Origin: Beaufortia kweichowensis
Lineage: Eukaryota; Chordata; Actinopteri; Cypriniformes; Gastromyzontidae
Reading direction: 5' to 3'
DNA: 64,000 nucleotides
NCBI GenBank assembly: GCA_019155185.1
Contig: CM032794.1
Span: 14,858,721-14,922,720, forward strand
This document shows, one piece after another, positions 1 through 13,929 of the stretch. Under the pieces are notes generated by a model. It saw only the letters and a program-made list of their open reading frames with translations, did no database searches and was not told where the DNA came from. Every line of letters starts with the position of its first letter. Position 1 is the first letter of the stretch. A program made the position numbers and the translations under genes.

Positions 1-436
1 TGAGGTCTGTGTTTTTTCTTATACTCCAAAATGTCCTAAAAGAGAAATGGAGAGAAATGGAAAGGATAGTAACATTAGACAGACAACACATCCAAGACAG
101 GGTTTTAAGGGCTTTGATGTATGAGAAAGACGATAAAATGCTTATAAAGATAAATGCTACTGATATTTAACACTTCCTAATATACACCAACTACCACATA
201 AAAACCCAGTGAAGCAAAAAGACTCGGATATAAACACAATCTACACACAGTGACACACAGTTTGTCTTTAACCATATGGCTGTAGTTACTGGCAGTAAAT
301 GTAGATGGTATGAGAAGCCTGTGCAGTTTCTCTGTGCACACAAAAAGGAATGCACAGGAGTGCAAAGACAGATCACACAGCATTTGACAGGAGTAAAATC
401 AGATGGAACCAGCATATAAAACATCAAAGGCTGTAC

Positions 437-534
437 CCCATTTCTCAGCATGTAATAATCCAGCGCCCGGCCACCCTCCAGCCAGATGCCCTTCCTGGGG
501 TCTTCATCTGATAGAAACAGGCCATATTCTGATG
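437..534 (-). CDS. tln2: talin-2 coding exon 2 (F0 head domain)
   Basis: This exon encodes ASEYGLFLSDEDPRKG, then a stretch ending in LDYYMLRNG, the second part of the talin F0 ubiquitin-like head subdomain. Talin is a cytoskeletal adaptor that binds integrin beta tails through its FERM head and actin through its rod. The acceptor is tttcag just before 534 on the minus strand. The donor is gtacag directly after 437. The 98 nt exon completes the codon left by the preceding exon (phase 1 in, phase 0 out). In known talins the next residues are DILEYKKK, so the gene continues off the left edge of the window. The match is near-perfect over the whole exon, so family assignment is very secure; the talin-2 versus talin-1 choice rests on the first exon and synteny. 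Confidence 0.93.
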
Positions 535-653
535 CTGAAAGACAACAGATGCTGCATTTCAACTTACAATGTATTAGCAAATAGAACTAAACATTATATT
601 TTGTAAAACAAATAATTATGTAGGTTGCTGTAGCTCAATTTGATACAATGTCC

Positions 654-707
654 TTTGTGAAAAGCGCTATACAAATAAAATTGAATTGAATTGAATTGAA
701 TTAGTAG
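654..707 (+). repeat. retroposon 3' tail with (ATTGA)n
   Basis: A short tail contains AAAGCGCTATACAAATAAA followed by four ATTGA-type units ending near 702. This is the familiar 3' end of fish L2-like LINEs and the SINEs that share their tail. It lies in the intron between the two tln2 coding exons and the boundary is approximate. Confidence 0.6.
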
Positions 708-843
708 AGAATGCTGAAAGCATCACATCTGATACTAATATGAAAAAATTTAAGATCTTGAAGATGCTTTTGATAAAAGATGCTTTGGATCTCCCAAATG
801 CATACAGTACATGCAAATGCTGGTATTGAGAGACAAACAACAC

Positions 844-1012
844 CTTGTCCTGTCTGGGCTTCCGGTACCCTTTCTCTGATGACCCTACATGCGTCGTACA
901 CAGCCGTTGATGGCTCGAACTGCATAGTCTTTACCACATTACACTGTCTCACACAGATCTTCAGAGACAGCGCCACCATCTTGCCAACTTAAGTATTACA
1001 AGCAGTCCACAC
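844..1012 (-). CDS. tln2: talin-2 first coding exon (start codon at 979)
   Basis: The coding part runs from ATG at 979-977 down to 844 and encodes 45 residues starting MVALSLKICVRQCNVVKTMQ and ending EAQTGQ. This is the invariant talin N-terminus; KICVR rather than KISVR favours talin-2. The donor CAAG|GTGTTG at 844/843 leaves phase 1, which the exon at 534 completes to Ala. About 33 nt of 5'UTR precede the ATG, and a good acceptor (pyrimidine tract, then ctgtacag) places the exon start at 1012. At least one upstream non-coding exon must therefore exist. The start is certain because it matches the family start exactly. Only the first 78 residues of a protein of about 2,540 lie in this window. 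Confidence 0.95.
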
Positions 1013-4000
1013 CTGTACAGAGATAAAGGGAAAGAAATTAGAATGCGTGTGTTTGGATGCTAGCTATATTTTTATAACGCACAGAAGTCAGAATGCAGTT
1101 GATTAAAGTGTTAGTCATGTTTTATTAATAAGTCATATTACCACAACTTAAATAGAAGACATTGTGAGCTCAGTCTTTGTCATTTAAGAGGAATATGACT
1201 AACAGTTCTGCTCCTGGTGGACACATGATCCCGCCGTATAACTAATAGTTCAGTTTGACATCTATTCTTATCATCATGTGTGTCATTAACATCTGGATTC
1301 TCTCCATTAGCTCTCTTACAAACACACAGTTTTTACTGTTAACACCTGAACTCTGTCAGCTGCCCATACTCTTTCAACACAAGTCAAACTACACATTAAT
1401 GAAACACTGTCTGGTGTAAGACAAACACAGCACCACAGAAATGCAAAACACACAGACACACAACATAATCCAAACAGAGGATAGAGTTTCACTGTGAAGG
1501 TCTGACTGAAACAAAGAGAATTCCACAGTAACAGCCCTAATAAACGTTCAACCCCATCATTTCAAAATCAGCATGAAAACCCATGACCAGCAGAGAACCG
1601 GACTGATTAGGATTTAACAGGATATTAAAGAGCTCATCTTTAGTCTGTATGTGTGCCTGTGAAGATGGAGGATGCCCTTGCACACAGTTGGCACACTGAA
1701 TGTTGGCATTAGTGAGCCAGTATGCCGGGAACAAGCTGTAGAGCTTTGAACTGTCATTAAGAGACATATATAGACCGAAACCCACACTGCTGGAAAAGCA
1801 AAAGTTGTAACAGTGTTTTTTTTAATAATTGTTTGTGAATGTGTTTAAGATTATTTTGAGGAACATGGATCTTTGTGATAATTTCCTAATGCATTTCACA
1901 CCCCTTTGGTGACGTATGTAATGTTTGTCAATGTTAACTCACGTTTAATTGATTAAACGATTGATTTAATAAATGTAAAGCGTTCCAGAAAATCACATTA
2001 ATATGTTAAACTGTCTCCAAACAGTGATAGACAGGGGGCAAGCTGGTCAAAATTCCCATCCAATCAAGTTTAATTTAACCAAAAAGCTATTATATCTCGC
2101 TCTTGTCCATCAGATTTCTGTATTCAGTGTTTCCAGCTGTTCATACAGATCTAAGCATGCAGAACTGACTCATCCGTCCCTCTGGTGGCTCTAGAGAGCC
2201 TGAGACATCATAACACTCCAGAGAATGCTCTTCCATTTATAGACCTTCAACAAGAGGACCAGCTACATTCAGGTTAACAGACTGACTTACAAGCCTGATT
2301 ACTCACCCAGATTCTTACAGTAATGAATATACACACATGCAGCAGGCACATCTTTCTCCACTTCTCATGTGTTACATCGGTGAGACTCAGCAGCTAAATT
2401 CCTCAATACAGTCATAGTGACTCATGTCTGTCGCCAATGTTGCTATGGTAACTGTGAGCTACTAAAATATGATTACACTGCTAAACTCCTCCTTCCATAA
2501 CATTTCAAGTTTGAACAGCATTAGCTGATCAAACAGGCAACTGTGGAGATAATACAAAATCATTAAAGAAAAACAGAAAATTTTCTATAGCCATGATAAT
2601 GGTGTGGGGGTATGACGGTATGTACCACTGCATCAGAATAAAATCTCAACTGAATCAGATTTTTCTATTCTGTGCGTATTGCATTTCGTGATATGTAAAT
2701 AAGCAGGCGTGGTTAACTCACATTGGACTTGGTGAGATGCCATAAGCGAGTATGACGACGAAATATGAAAAAGAATAAACACACAGATCAAGAAGACAGA
2801 CAAACAGATCTCAAGCAGGAGGAGGAGCTTATTATTAAAACATGATTTGGGTTCCTATACATGTATAAACTATATACATATATTGTGATATATCATAAAA
2901 TTGGTCATACCACCCACCCCAATCACAATTATATATGCTCCATTTTAAAACCTTCTGAACCACCCAGAGAGGAAACATTAGTGATAGACAGACATATTGG
3001 CTATAGATTTTTTAATTATTGGCATCAGCCAATACATTTTCACAATCTGCCAATACTTTTTTTATTTAGCTGCCATATAATGCGTTAGCATTTTGCTCCT
3101 TAAGAAAGGCCTCTGAGATGTAAAGCCAGCATCTGACAGTTATTAAAAACCTATAGCCAAATTCTATGCCAGTATGAACACTAAACGGCTTCCATTGTGG
3201 TGTGAATGTCACCTTAGTAGGCAGCTCACTAAGTTTTGGAACTGAGCTATAGTCTGTAAAACACAGATCTCACCGTGAATTTAAGGAGTACACAAATCTG
3301 AAGCACTGCAGGTCTTCACAGCTTTAAAAACAGTAAGAAAAAGAGGTCGGGTTAGACAGACAAATAAGACAGATAATTCGGAGGAATTACTTTTTAACAA
3401 GGTTTTTCTACTATTCAAAAGAGACTTAAATGAAACACCAGTCACTGTAAGGTCTTCTGTTGAATTTTAAAAGGACCTGACAAGGTTTATCCTCTACATT
3501 ATGCTCACATAATAGCTCTACATATCCTTTTCCATCGTGACCGCCAATAGAAAATTGTTATTGTAGATGCAGCAATGACAGGGTCTATTCGGTGCAAATG
3601 TTATTCTCATTAGCCATGTCAGGCTGAAGGCATAACAAATAGGCAAGGTTAAAAAGAGAAAGGTAAAGCAGTAACTTTGAAGTGAAAAGTGTGTTTGTGC
3701 GCATATGTTGTAGCCCGATGATAAATTTATTAAAGAAGCAGTAATTAACCCAAGTCCATCTACTAATGATCTTAAGATTTGAGAGCTAACACAAGGCCAG
3801 AGGCCTCTAAATGCTCTTAAAAGTCAAGAACTGGCACTAAACTCCTAAATTAGCTCATTAACAGCAGGTGAAAGCATTTACACAGGAGAACAACTACTTT
3901 AATAGCTTGGATGAAAACATCACAAACCAGAAAATATAAACTATACAAACTAAATAAAACTATCTGTGATGTAATTGCCAGAAAACAGATCTGCTACCGC

Positions 4001-5911
4001 TGTATTGAGTTGCATCATGAGTGCGGTAACTGACATCACTGAGTGGTAGAAACATCTGTGCAACAGCTGCTGTCATACAGACGCCGCAGAGGTCAACAAG
4101 AGTCCAGTCTCAAGTCCTTCTGTAATTTACTCCACACTGATGAATCATAACCTCACACGCGGAAAACAGGGATGGAGACGCACCATTTAGCACGCAAACA
4201 AATGCAACAACAACAGAATCCATTTTAAAAGAGAACGTAATGTTTGTCCTGAATCAGCTGTGTACACCAGGGCAGGTTTGTAATACACAAGCATTATACA
4301 GTTGTGCTTAACCTTTCCATACACCTTCGCACTAATATGGTACATTTTGGTGCTTTCAATAAATATTTTTGAGCAGAGGTACCAGTATTAAGAGTAGAGC
4401 AGTATTACACTGAAAAAATGTTATGTACTCATAAGTGATAGGAAGAACATCACAAATCTTGATGCGTGCTTGGACAAGAATGCAGCAAAAGCCACAAGCA
4501 ATCACTTTAAATCTAGAAAAAAAAAAGATTAAAACGGCTACTTAATTCATCACAACAGATTGCCAACTGTTGCCGAGGGCACTTTGTTAAATGGGGAAAG
4601 GATGGAGGAGAGAGAAATACAAATTTAGTGAATGGTATGATGCCCGGGAGGCTTGCGATCAGTAGTCACTAGCACGGTTGGCATGACTTGTATGTGTAGA
4701 CAGTAAAGTTCACATGACCAACACTGCTGGCAGCACATCAATACTGTTGCACGGCTTTTAATATGTCTACTGAAAGACAGAATGAACTCTCAACATGTTC
4801 GAGCAGGACGATGAGCAACTGCAGAATAATATACTGTTCATTCTTAGTTAAATTGATTGATACTGAACCCGACTTTAATGGTTTTTGACTGAATGACAAA
4901 TAACTCTTCCCCATGTCAATTATTTTGTGCTTTGCACAATTTTTTATCCTGCACTTCATGTGTACACCTAGACAAACACATTTCATTATTGTGCCCAGAT
5001 TCACACTTTCTGCCTATATATAATGCCTGTATAACTTCAGGTGCCAGTTTATTTGGCTCTCTGACAGCAGGAACAGCTGGCTGATGTGAATTCTATTCAA
5101 CATTATAAGCTGGAGGTGCTGACATGGATCAGTTAACTGTTAGCAGTTAGCCAATCCAGCATGGGAAAGACATCATTCCTGCTCGACCAGCAACTCCCCT
5201 ATAGGCTTTCAGGCTTGAATAAATGATAGGAATACAGTCTGGGATGGACGCAATGGTGTGGAAACGATTAAACCGTTGTCAAGCTAACGCAGAGATGCAC
5301 ACAAAAAACGACAGATTTCTGAAGGACAGGAATGCCAGTCATTCACAAATCTACATCCTCTGACCATTTGTGGGTTCATTTAGTAAATAATTAGGCAAAT
5401 TTTTAACCAGCTATAAGGATGAAGTTCAAGTTTAGTTGTTGTTTTAATAATAGCACATTTACAAAACAGCATCAAGGCTGACGAAAGTGCTGTACAACAC
5501 AAAATGAAAAGAAAAAACACACACACACAACACACATACACACACATTGATTAAAACACAACAGTTTAAGACCAAACATTATGTAGTATATGTAACATTA
5601 CTTCATATAACATTGTGTAAAAAACAGAAAAACACTTAAAAACAGATATAATGAATGTGACATAATAGGACCCATAACCGAAAAGGTTCCTTCCCTCTAT
5701 GTTTCATCCTCGAGGGTGGGACATCAAGGAAAAACTGATCTCAGATCTCAGGCTTCTAGAAAGATTGTAAAGTAAAGTAAATCTGACAGGTCTGACAAAT
5801 AACTGCGAGCTTGGTTGTGTTTTTTGTAAACAATTTGTAAACAAACAACTGGCAACCAGTTATGTGATCGTAATAAGCACCTTTAAGAAATTTTGATTCA
5901 GCATTTTGAAC

Positions 5912-6066
5912 CAGTTGGAGTCATGCAATTAGCGCTCTGACATACAAAGTGCAAAGTTTGATTCTGGCTTGGGGTGTTTTGCTGCTCCTATTCCCCTCTT
6001 TCCACCCTGTGATTTCCTGTCCTCTCTATACACTGTCCTATCTAATAAAGGCACAAAATTGCCCCA
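5912..6066 (+). mobile_element. degenerate tRNA-derived SINE
   Basis: A decayed tRNA-like head (GGAGTCATGCAATTAGCGC, later a B-box-like GTTTGATTCTGG) is followed by a TTTCCTGTCCTCTCTATACACT body and a TCTAATAAAGGCA tail. The same architecture occurs at 38970-39175, where target-site duplications are visible. It is too diverged to be a functional tRNA gene. Confidence 0.6.
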
Positions 6067-6437
6067 ACCAAAACCATGTTCACATCCATTCTGCAGAATT
6101 TACTTTTTCTTTTAAACCAGAACTAAAAACTGGTCTGGGAATGATTATCCTCAAATACTAAAAAAAGTAAACAACGTAGTAACCCCCTTTTTCTTGTTAG
6201 ACAATGTGACTAATGTGATTAATCACACTAGTGTGACTAAAACAGTTAGGGGTGTGGTATTTATTTAACAGGGGTAAATGGATGTGTTGGTGACAACCGT
6301 ACAGACACACCCTGCCTTTAGTGTTATTGTCATGGGTTTGATGGCCAAATCCAAACAGTGACCAGCGTAGCTGAACTTAGGTTAATTCTTGAAAATAAAT
6401 TTTAGACAAATAGTAAAGCACTTGATGACAAGAATTA

Positions 6438-6462
6438 AAGGAATAGTTCACCCAAAAATAAA
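6438..6462 (+). repeat. fragment of cyprinid MITE terminus
   Basis: The sequence AAAGGAATAGTTCACCCAAA matches the terminal motif of a very abundant cyprinid palindromic MITE family. More complete relatives lie at 10319-10570, 44943-45202 and 61135-61382. Only one end is recognisable here. Confidence 0.5.
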
Positions 6463-8378
6463 AAAAATGTTAAAAAACCTTTGACAGTATTCCAATAGCA
6501 TAACATCCTGCATCACATAAAAAGACTTCACAGGCTACCCTATTAACAACTGCAAAGACACCTCCCCCTATAGCCTGGCAGCCAATCAGCACCCTCCTTC
6601 TAGTCATTAGCAAGTTTAATGACTGAGATTTCACTGACACTTCAGCTTGTTTAACTGACCTGAAGTTACACTTTACATGATGTACAACTTCAGAAACATC
6701 ACAAGGCAGCCATTCCAGTAAAAAATGTGGTGCTGAACAAGGCTTAATATGAACTGCCAATGAGGTGGAGGGGTTTAGTAACTAAACCGCTGCCTAATGA
6801 GGCCAGTACTCACACTGCATGTACCGCAAATTAGATCATTTAGATACAGCATCAGCAGTGTGCCGTTTTAAATATACACATTAAGGCTTCAAGTAGTCAC
6901 TAGAACATCATTTGCATTAGTGTAACAAATGACTTATAATGCCAGGAAGAACCAGAGGCTGCCCACATCAAAGCTGAGGATCATATGATGTTCGGAGCCA
7001 CAACTATGACCTCAGAGCACACAGCTGCAACAGATCACAGATCAGGTCACGGACGTCATGTCTTGTACTACAAGATGCATCTCAGAAGATACGCCACATT
7101 CCCTTTCCAGTAAACATGCCAGTCAGAAGTTATTGGCCTGGACCATTTGTTCTGGTTGGTTTTATCCATTTAGATCCATTAGGGAACTCCAAGAGTATGC
7201 AGCACAAATAAAAGACTATTTTGAACATTTGATTAGTGCTATACCGTCTACATGTAATAAAATCCAGCTGGGGCTCTTATGACCCTCTTTTAAAAAAGCC
7301 CTCCATGTTTGAGAGGCGGGAGAGGGGGTAGGTGTCACGGCACAGGACAGTCTAGGTTTTTCCTGTCAGCCCGGCCACACAACTTTAGATCTTAGCTGGA
7401 GTCCCACTGGTGTTGCCCTCACCCATAAACACACAGAACACCACCTTATATAGAGATTAAGAAAGTTAGGGAATCCTAACTTAAGAGAGTCTTTTACACA
7501 AGTGCGATTTGTGCAAAAATATGGATTTTTAGAACCTACATACTAGCAATGTCAAATAGTAGCCTTGATTTTTCATTTGCCCTTAAGGATTTAAACGTCT
7601 GAGTTTTTCTGACCACAGATTCACTGTGTGTTTGTCAATACTGCACCATCATACATTTCCAAACTGAAAACGTTTGTGTTTCTCCAGCAGCAACTTTGGC
7701 GCAGAAATACGGATGTGAACTTGAAACTCTACATAACTCAGATACTCTGTCAACACAGAGCCCTGTGAAGGTTAAATGGATGGTTGACAAATATTAGCAT
7801 CTCTCAGTCAAGGCAGATTCCAACTTTAGAAAGACTGAGAGGGGCCAAGAAGGTAGTAAGCGGAGATTAAGAGTCCAGAAGATGGACACAGAGACAGATA
7901 AATTTGGACATTGCGTAAAGAAGAGCAGGGAGGTGTTTAGCCATCCAAAACAACATCCAAATTGCTTTTACAACTAAAGCCTTAATATATATATATATTT
8001 TTTTGGACTAGACAGACTTCAGCCATTGGCGTCTCTTTCGCAAACCTGAGATATTTCTCACAAAATAGGTGTCATGCTGGCATGCTTTTCCAACAATGAA
8101 CAGTAGTAAAACAGTCAAAAACTTTTATATACTTTTACTAAATATTAATGTGAGGTGGGGTCTTGAGATGAAGAAATACCAATGCAATGCTCACTTCATA
8201 GACCCATTTGTTATTCAGTACCAGTGGGGAACATTTAAAGAGCTGTTGCCAAGCTATATATACACAGCTATATTTACAGATATATAAATGTAAGTGAACT
8301 TGTTTGCATGTTTATAATACTTGCAAGAGTTACAGGACACACAGAATAAAAGGAGACTACACTGTGATTTAATTCTTG

Positions 8379-8442
8379 TCTCCTAATATTTGTAAGTCGC
8401 TTTGGATAAAAGCATCAGCTAAATGCCTAAATGTAAATGTAA
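8379..8442 (+). repeat. retroposon 3' tail (TAAGTCGCTTTGGATAAAAG, ATGTAAATG end)
   Basis: The sequence TAAGTCGCTTTGGATAAAAG with an AAATGTAAATGTAAAT end is the widespread teleost I-type LINE 3' tail. The same tail occurs reversed at about 25115-25168, attached to reverse transcriptase coding sequence. That gives in-window support for the assignment. Here only the tail remains. Confidence 0.65.
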
Positions 8443-10318
8443 ATTTAAGGCTTTGATAGCTTTTGACCTACAAATGAAATGCATGTGTGTTTCCTGTTTT
8501 CCCATGATCTTTCCACAGTTTAGAATGCACACATGCAAAAATATCAAAAGTTATAGTGACTATAATCATTTTAGCACCTTCTTTGTTCACAAAGCTAGTA
8601 AACAAGAAGCTAAGAGTCTATTTTTTAGCTTTACAACACAAGGAAACATCTATGTAGTGTACACCACCCAGGCAGCTGTAGACTGGCTCAAAAAAGCCAC
8701 TCCACAATCTCTGATTTCATGTAACCATATTGAGCCTTGTGTCAAAGGACAAAAATATGCTGGTATTCCCACAGATACCCTAAAAGAAAAGCAGTGTATT
8801 TAAAAAGACAGGACACATATGGGATTTACAATACTTTTTCTTTCCTTGCATATATGCATTTGCCAGGCATTTTTATTAAAATTGACTTACACTGCATTCA
8901 CCTATGATAAGTCCTTTACTATGCATTTGTACAACAATCCTTTAGTCCACTGGATTTCTCTCTTTCAAGGAAGACTTTCAACACCCTCCTTTGATCACTA
9001 ATCTACCGTTCCAGCGGAATGTGAACATGTGAGGGATGCTTGCTTAAATCTTCATAATACCGCAGTGTTGGGAATCGCACCTGCTAATAGAGTCCTTTTT
9101 GGGAGCTCCTGATATAATAAACTGACCTGGATATGGATTTTAACACAGGGGGAGAAGATACAACCACAGGCCCAGTCAAAATCATTGTCCAAGGCTTGAA
9201 TAATGCTCTTGAATAATAAGCTTTGATTGTGGCTCAGCTTATAAGTGTAATGTAAGACTAATTTGTTAATTAATAAGACTATTTTAATTGTAAATAACAG
9301 CAGTACAGTAAATTTTTGAATTCCATTTCTAGCAAACTGGAATACAGCTAGTTCTATCTTATCATAGTCTTCCTAACAGTAGTACTTCCCCCCCTTAACC
9401 CTCCACTGGCATAACAATTTTGCATACCATTCACAAAAACACAACAAATAAAAACAGCAAATGGCACTGGCTAACAAACTGTCCAGTGACCTATACCATC
9501 AAAGCCTTTTGCGTGATTGGTGCAGTTACATGTGAGTGGCAAAAAGAGGCTCAAAAATAAGGGGAATAATGATAATGTAGTTTCTGAAAGTGTTTTATTC
9601 TTCTTTCAGTTTCTGTTGACAATCACATTGAGAGTTCTCTTCAGATAAAGGATGTGACACCCACCACATACTCAATGAGACCCCTGCTAATTATAACCGC
9701 TGCACATGGGGGTGGGGTAGGGGGTCGTTTAAACTTAGGCTGGCATCTTAACTTTGTGTATAAAGTGTTAAACGTGTGCATTTAAGGGTATAAATACATA
9801 CAGGTAACTGTGAATAATAACTTGTCAATCAATATAAAAAAAATGCACTTTTTTAATATAAAATTCACACTGTTAGTATAGTCAAATATAGCAGGGCTCT
9901 AACAAAGCTCTCAGAAACACTTTCTTGTACTCTGTACTCTGGAAGGTACAGAGAAGATTTGGCCATCACATGGCAGGTGTGCGGAAACGGACCCAAATGA
10001 ATACCTAAGAAGTATGCACTCACATAGATCGGTGCTCTTGGTACCATTCCTGTTCAGCAATAAACAAACAAATGTCCTTTAAAAAACTGTAGGTGGTCCA
10101 ATGTGTTAGCTACAAAGACAAAGGTATGTTCATGTAAGCAGCAGGCTTATACTACAGATCCAAAGAATGCGTGGCACAGTAAACACAAACACTATTTTAT
10201 GTAAGGACCCTGTCATAATCTAAAGAACAAAATGCATAAATAATCTGTTTAAAGTACGACTATAAAATAGCAGGCTATACAGTGCCTACTAGTATCAGAC
10301 AACATAAAGATCTATGAC

Positions 10319-10570
10319 ATTAAAGGGATAGTTTACCCAAAAATTCTAATTCTTTCATAATTTATTCACTCTCCCCCATGTTGTTTAAAACCTGTATATG
10401 ACTGTTTCTTCTGAAGATATTTTAAGAAATGTCTCAGTGGTTCATACAATATGTGTTCAAGTCAATGAGGACCGATGTTGAATGGTTATAACATTCTTCA
10501 AAATATCATCATCTGCAAAAGAAAGAAAGTCACTCGGGCTTGGAATAACATGAGGGTCAGTAAATAATGA
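10319..10570 (+). mobile_element. cyprinid palindromic MITE copy
   Basis: The copy begins TTAAAGGGATAGTTTACCCA, passes through ACCTGTATATGACT and AAGTCAATG motifs, and returns through CATTCTTCAAAATATC and AACATGAGGGTCAGTAAA-type sequence, the inverted half. The order and inversion match the other copies in this window. It is non-coding and lies in tln2 intron 1. Confidence 0.7.
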
Positions 10571-12328
10571 AAGTTTTAATAAAAGTAATAAAGTTTCAGT
10601 TTTGTACAATATGCTTACAGTGTAACATGTGTAAAGGAGAATATGTGGGACATTATTATAGTGCAAAAGGTGACATGAGATGAGCCGCTAGCGATAAGTC
10701 AACAAGCTTGTTCACATATACTGTGTGTACATATTCTGAATCCTGAACATGAAAACCTTGCCAAAAAGGTATGACCTATAAGCTACCAATAAAAGTGACA
10801 GCTGTGATAAACAGCAGCTGCACTTTATCAAAAGGGCAGTAGACGTTTCTTTTCCCAAGCTACTGGATTCATCAGCATCAGCACTCCATCACTCCATACA
10901 CAGCAAGCAGACCTGCCTGTCTCTTTCATGCCAGACACTGAGCTTAAAGACTGTGTGATGAACTTAATACTTTAAAAGCAGAGCAGGGAATCTAGAGTGC
11001 TGATAAGGGTAAAAGAGAAAAATAAATAAAACTTTATCAAGACCATGTGTCTTAAAGTGACATTCTAAGCTCTTAACAGAAAAAAAAGCTGATGCACTTC
11101 ATTACACTGACTCACACGTGTCGAAAAAACTGCCTCTTATAACCACATGATTCATTGTAAGGGTCACTATCTAGTCATAAACAATCTGAGGCTGGAAAGA
11201 AGCCATGAAACTTGTCTGCGCAATGATCACAAACAGATTATAAATCAGTGCAATATAACTATACACTTTTACAAAGAAAATGAATGTCCTAAAAATCCTT
11301 AAGTACAACAAAACACAAACAATGAAAAACCCATTCAATAGAAAATTACCATCAAAATAATTAATTAATAAATAGTGTTTTGTATGTAGGGTATTTAAAT
11401 ATGATGACGCAGAGAGGTGTGGCGTCGGCATGGGCTGCATGTGCCTGAAGCGTCAAATAAAAATCGTATAATCCCACTGCAGCTCTTCTACTGTTGTTCT
11501 CTGGTTTTTAGTGTCGCTAGTTTTCAACGCTTTAACGCAAAAATGTTCAAAGCTGAAAATATATCTGGCAATGCGGATAAAATTGAAAGCTTAGAGGACA
11601 ACAGACTAGAAAAGATGGGGTACAGGGTTCTGGATCCCCCATAGTGTGTTTAGTTTTTGAAAACATAAAAAGGAGTAAACGAATGCGTTATTTTGAAGAC
11701 AGTCGCCGTTGCCCTGATGAAACACATTAAACAGTGATTTAAACATTAACCGCAACATTTTAGCCGAAATGAACTGACCAAAGTTTCCACAAGCAGCAGC
11801 ATTAGATGTTGGACAAGGCGGCTTCTAATTTTAGTCCACACAAGTTAGACATCACAAAGACCAAATAAATCTCATTAAGTTTAAAACTCCTGTAATTTAG
11901 AGTAAAAATGACGCCGCTTTCTTTCATCGGCACCCTAATAAAGATCTCGTGGGCAAATACGAGCAACACAAACCACCAAACGCGAAAATTTGCCTTCATG
12001 CAAATAGATTTTTAAGGCAAACGTTTTCGTAGTTAAACTAACGAAACGCGATGCACAGAATCACAGTGATTTTTATCGATTCATGTAACCTCGTCATTAG
12101 CAACTGGTGAAGCATGTGTAACATGTCACATCGGATAAGGACTCTGAGCACGTCCCTGTCCAGCACACACTGCTTATTTCCACGCACCTCTGAATCCCAA
12201 TCCATTCAACACTGCATGTTATATCACTCTGAGCGTATTCCTTTCAATCACACTGAAACAACCAGCGATCACGGAATATTTTGAAAACATTTCGCCAAAG
12301 ACTAAAATATGAGTACACTGGATCTTAC

Positions 12329-12440
12329 CGGTGAGTTTGTTTACCGCAGTTTCATTGCAAGCTCACAACCCCTCGATGCACAGTAAACTACGGTCGAGTC
12401 CTGCCTCTTTAGAGTAAATCCCTTCTCGTCTTACGGAGTT
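12329..12440 (-). promoter_or_regulatory. tln2: probable non-coding first exon and promoter of tln2
   Basis: Read on the minus strand, a strong donor (CACCG|GTAAGATC) lies at 12329/12328. The sequence before it holds only a tiny ATG frame that stops after four codons, as expected of a 5'UTR exon. The surrounding 12.33-12.48 kb is locally richer in CpG than its AT-rich flanks, in keeping with a vertebrate promoter. The exon start is not determined. The link to tln2 is inference from orientation and from the need for an upstream exon. Confidence 0.4.
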
Positions 12441-12449
12441 TACCGAACT

Positions 12450-13925
12450 CAGCCGATTTCTAAAGCGGGGGTAGGCAGGAAATGCGTCATAAGCGGATTA
12501 AGGGGAATGTAGTCGCAACGTGTAGTCCTCTTTATGGAGCTTTGTAATCAGTTTACATTTTTATTCGTTATAGATAAAAAATATTATATATTTTAATTAT
12601 GTATCCTATATGATTAGCACATTCAAATGACATGACTTTAACACAGAACTCATATGCAAAAACATTTAAAATACTGTATTGTATTATGTTTTTGTAAAAG
12701 TGCTCAAATGTGTATATTCATAAAATTCGAATCCATTTATAAATGTCTCCCTAAAGTCATCTACTAAATGTGTTTTCAACATTTGCCTAAAAACACTGCA
12801 CACAGGAAGTATTGCGTTTCTGCACACATTCTTTCAAAGTGTAAAAGAGATATTTTCCAGATGACAACACAATTAAGGGTGGTGACCCATTGACCTAGGC
12901 CAACGTCATAACTAGCAACCAAAAACATGCCATATATAAAAAAGGAAAAAGAACATGTAAATAAATAAATAGCTGTAGGCTACAGTACATATTAAATATA
13001 ATGCAAAATTGGTTGTTTTATTGTCTATAATACCGTAATATTGTCTAGAAACAGGATAAATACTGATGACTAAGCACAAAACTCACGGTTAAAATATCTG
13101 AGCAGATGACCTCTAAAACGTTAGCACTAAAAGTATGCATGGTTATGTGTTTATTTAGTGTTTACTTTAGTGTTGATTTTGTATCTATAATTTTTATAAA
13201 AAATGAATCGTGCTTAAACTGTTAGGGTTATTTTTAATGGTTCATACTGAGTCAAATCCATACAGCTCATCATTTTGCACAGGTTGTACATTAAACAGTA
13301 TGTAGGATTGTAGTTTAACAATGCTCTGAAAGTCGGTGATTGTTATACTGGCCTTAGGGCACCTGAGCTGAGTGGTAACAGCGGCATCTACTGGTCATAA
13401 ATGCATAACTGACATAAAAACATCATACTGGTTATAAAATGCATATGCATGCTTTGCTTCTAGGGCTGATTGATTCCCAGTATCTTTAGATTGCCAAATT
13501 TCTATTTTAAATTTTGTAATAAAACCACATTTTGGACCTTATTTTTGCAAATTGACCTGTATGAATACATTACTGACCGCTAAAGAAGATATTTTTTGTA
13601 GCTATTGTTTTCAAGCAGTATAAAAATGTTTACAAATGCTATTATTTATTGATATTTTGAAGTTTTATTTAATAGCATATAAACATTAAAAAATTTTTTT
13701 TTGTTGATTACGAAATGTGTTCATCACATAATTACCAGCACAGAAAATGTTACAGAAAATGGCTACATTAGAGAGAACATGTATCAGAATATATTTTAGA
13801 GATTACAAGGGAATGTGACAAAAGGACAATAATTTAAGAATTTTCCATCAATACATATATGCAACTTAAAGCTTTTGTATTTATAAGTACAACTGATCAT
13901 CAATAGAATATGAATGGAGATTGAT
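12450..13925. other. gap with no recognised feature
   Basis: AT-rich DNA between the tln2 promoter region and the palindromic array. I see no coding exon, RNA gene or repeat that I can name. Confidence 0.5.
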
Positions 13926-13929
13926 ACAT

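Larger units (their letters stand above)
1013..12328 (-). other. tln2: tln2 intron 1, about 11.3 kb, no coding exons seen
   Basis: I found no conserved coding exon or RNA gene on either strand here. Open frames in this stretch are short and have no recognisable family or paired splice sites. The content is AT-rich intronic DNA with scattered repeats: a (CA)n tract near 5518-5546, a SINE near 5912-6066, MITE pieces at 6438-6462 and 10319-10570, and a retroposon tail at 8379-8442. Calling it intron depends on the proposed non-coding first exon at about 12.33 kb. Confidence 0.6.

Noticed and set aside
8423..8803. 126-codon plus-strand frame in tln2 intron 1
   Set aside because: It begins inside a retroposon tail, has no recognisable domain or splice partner, and looks like chance.
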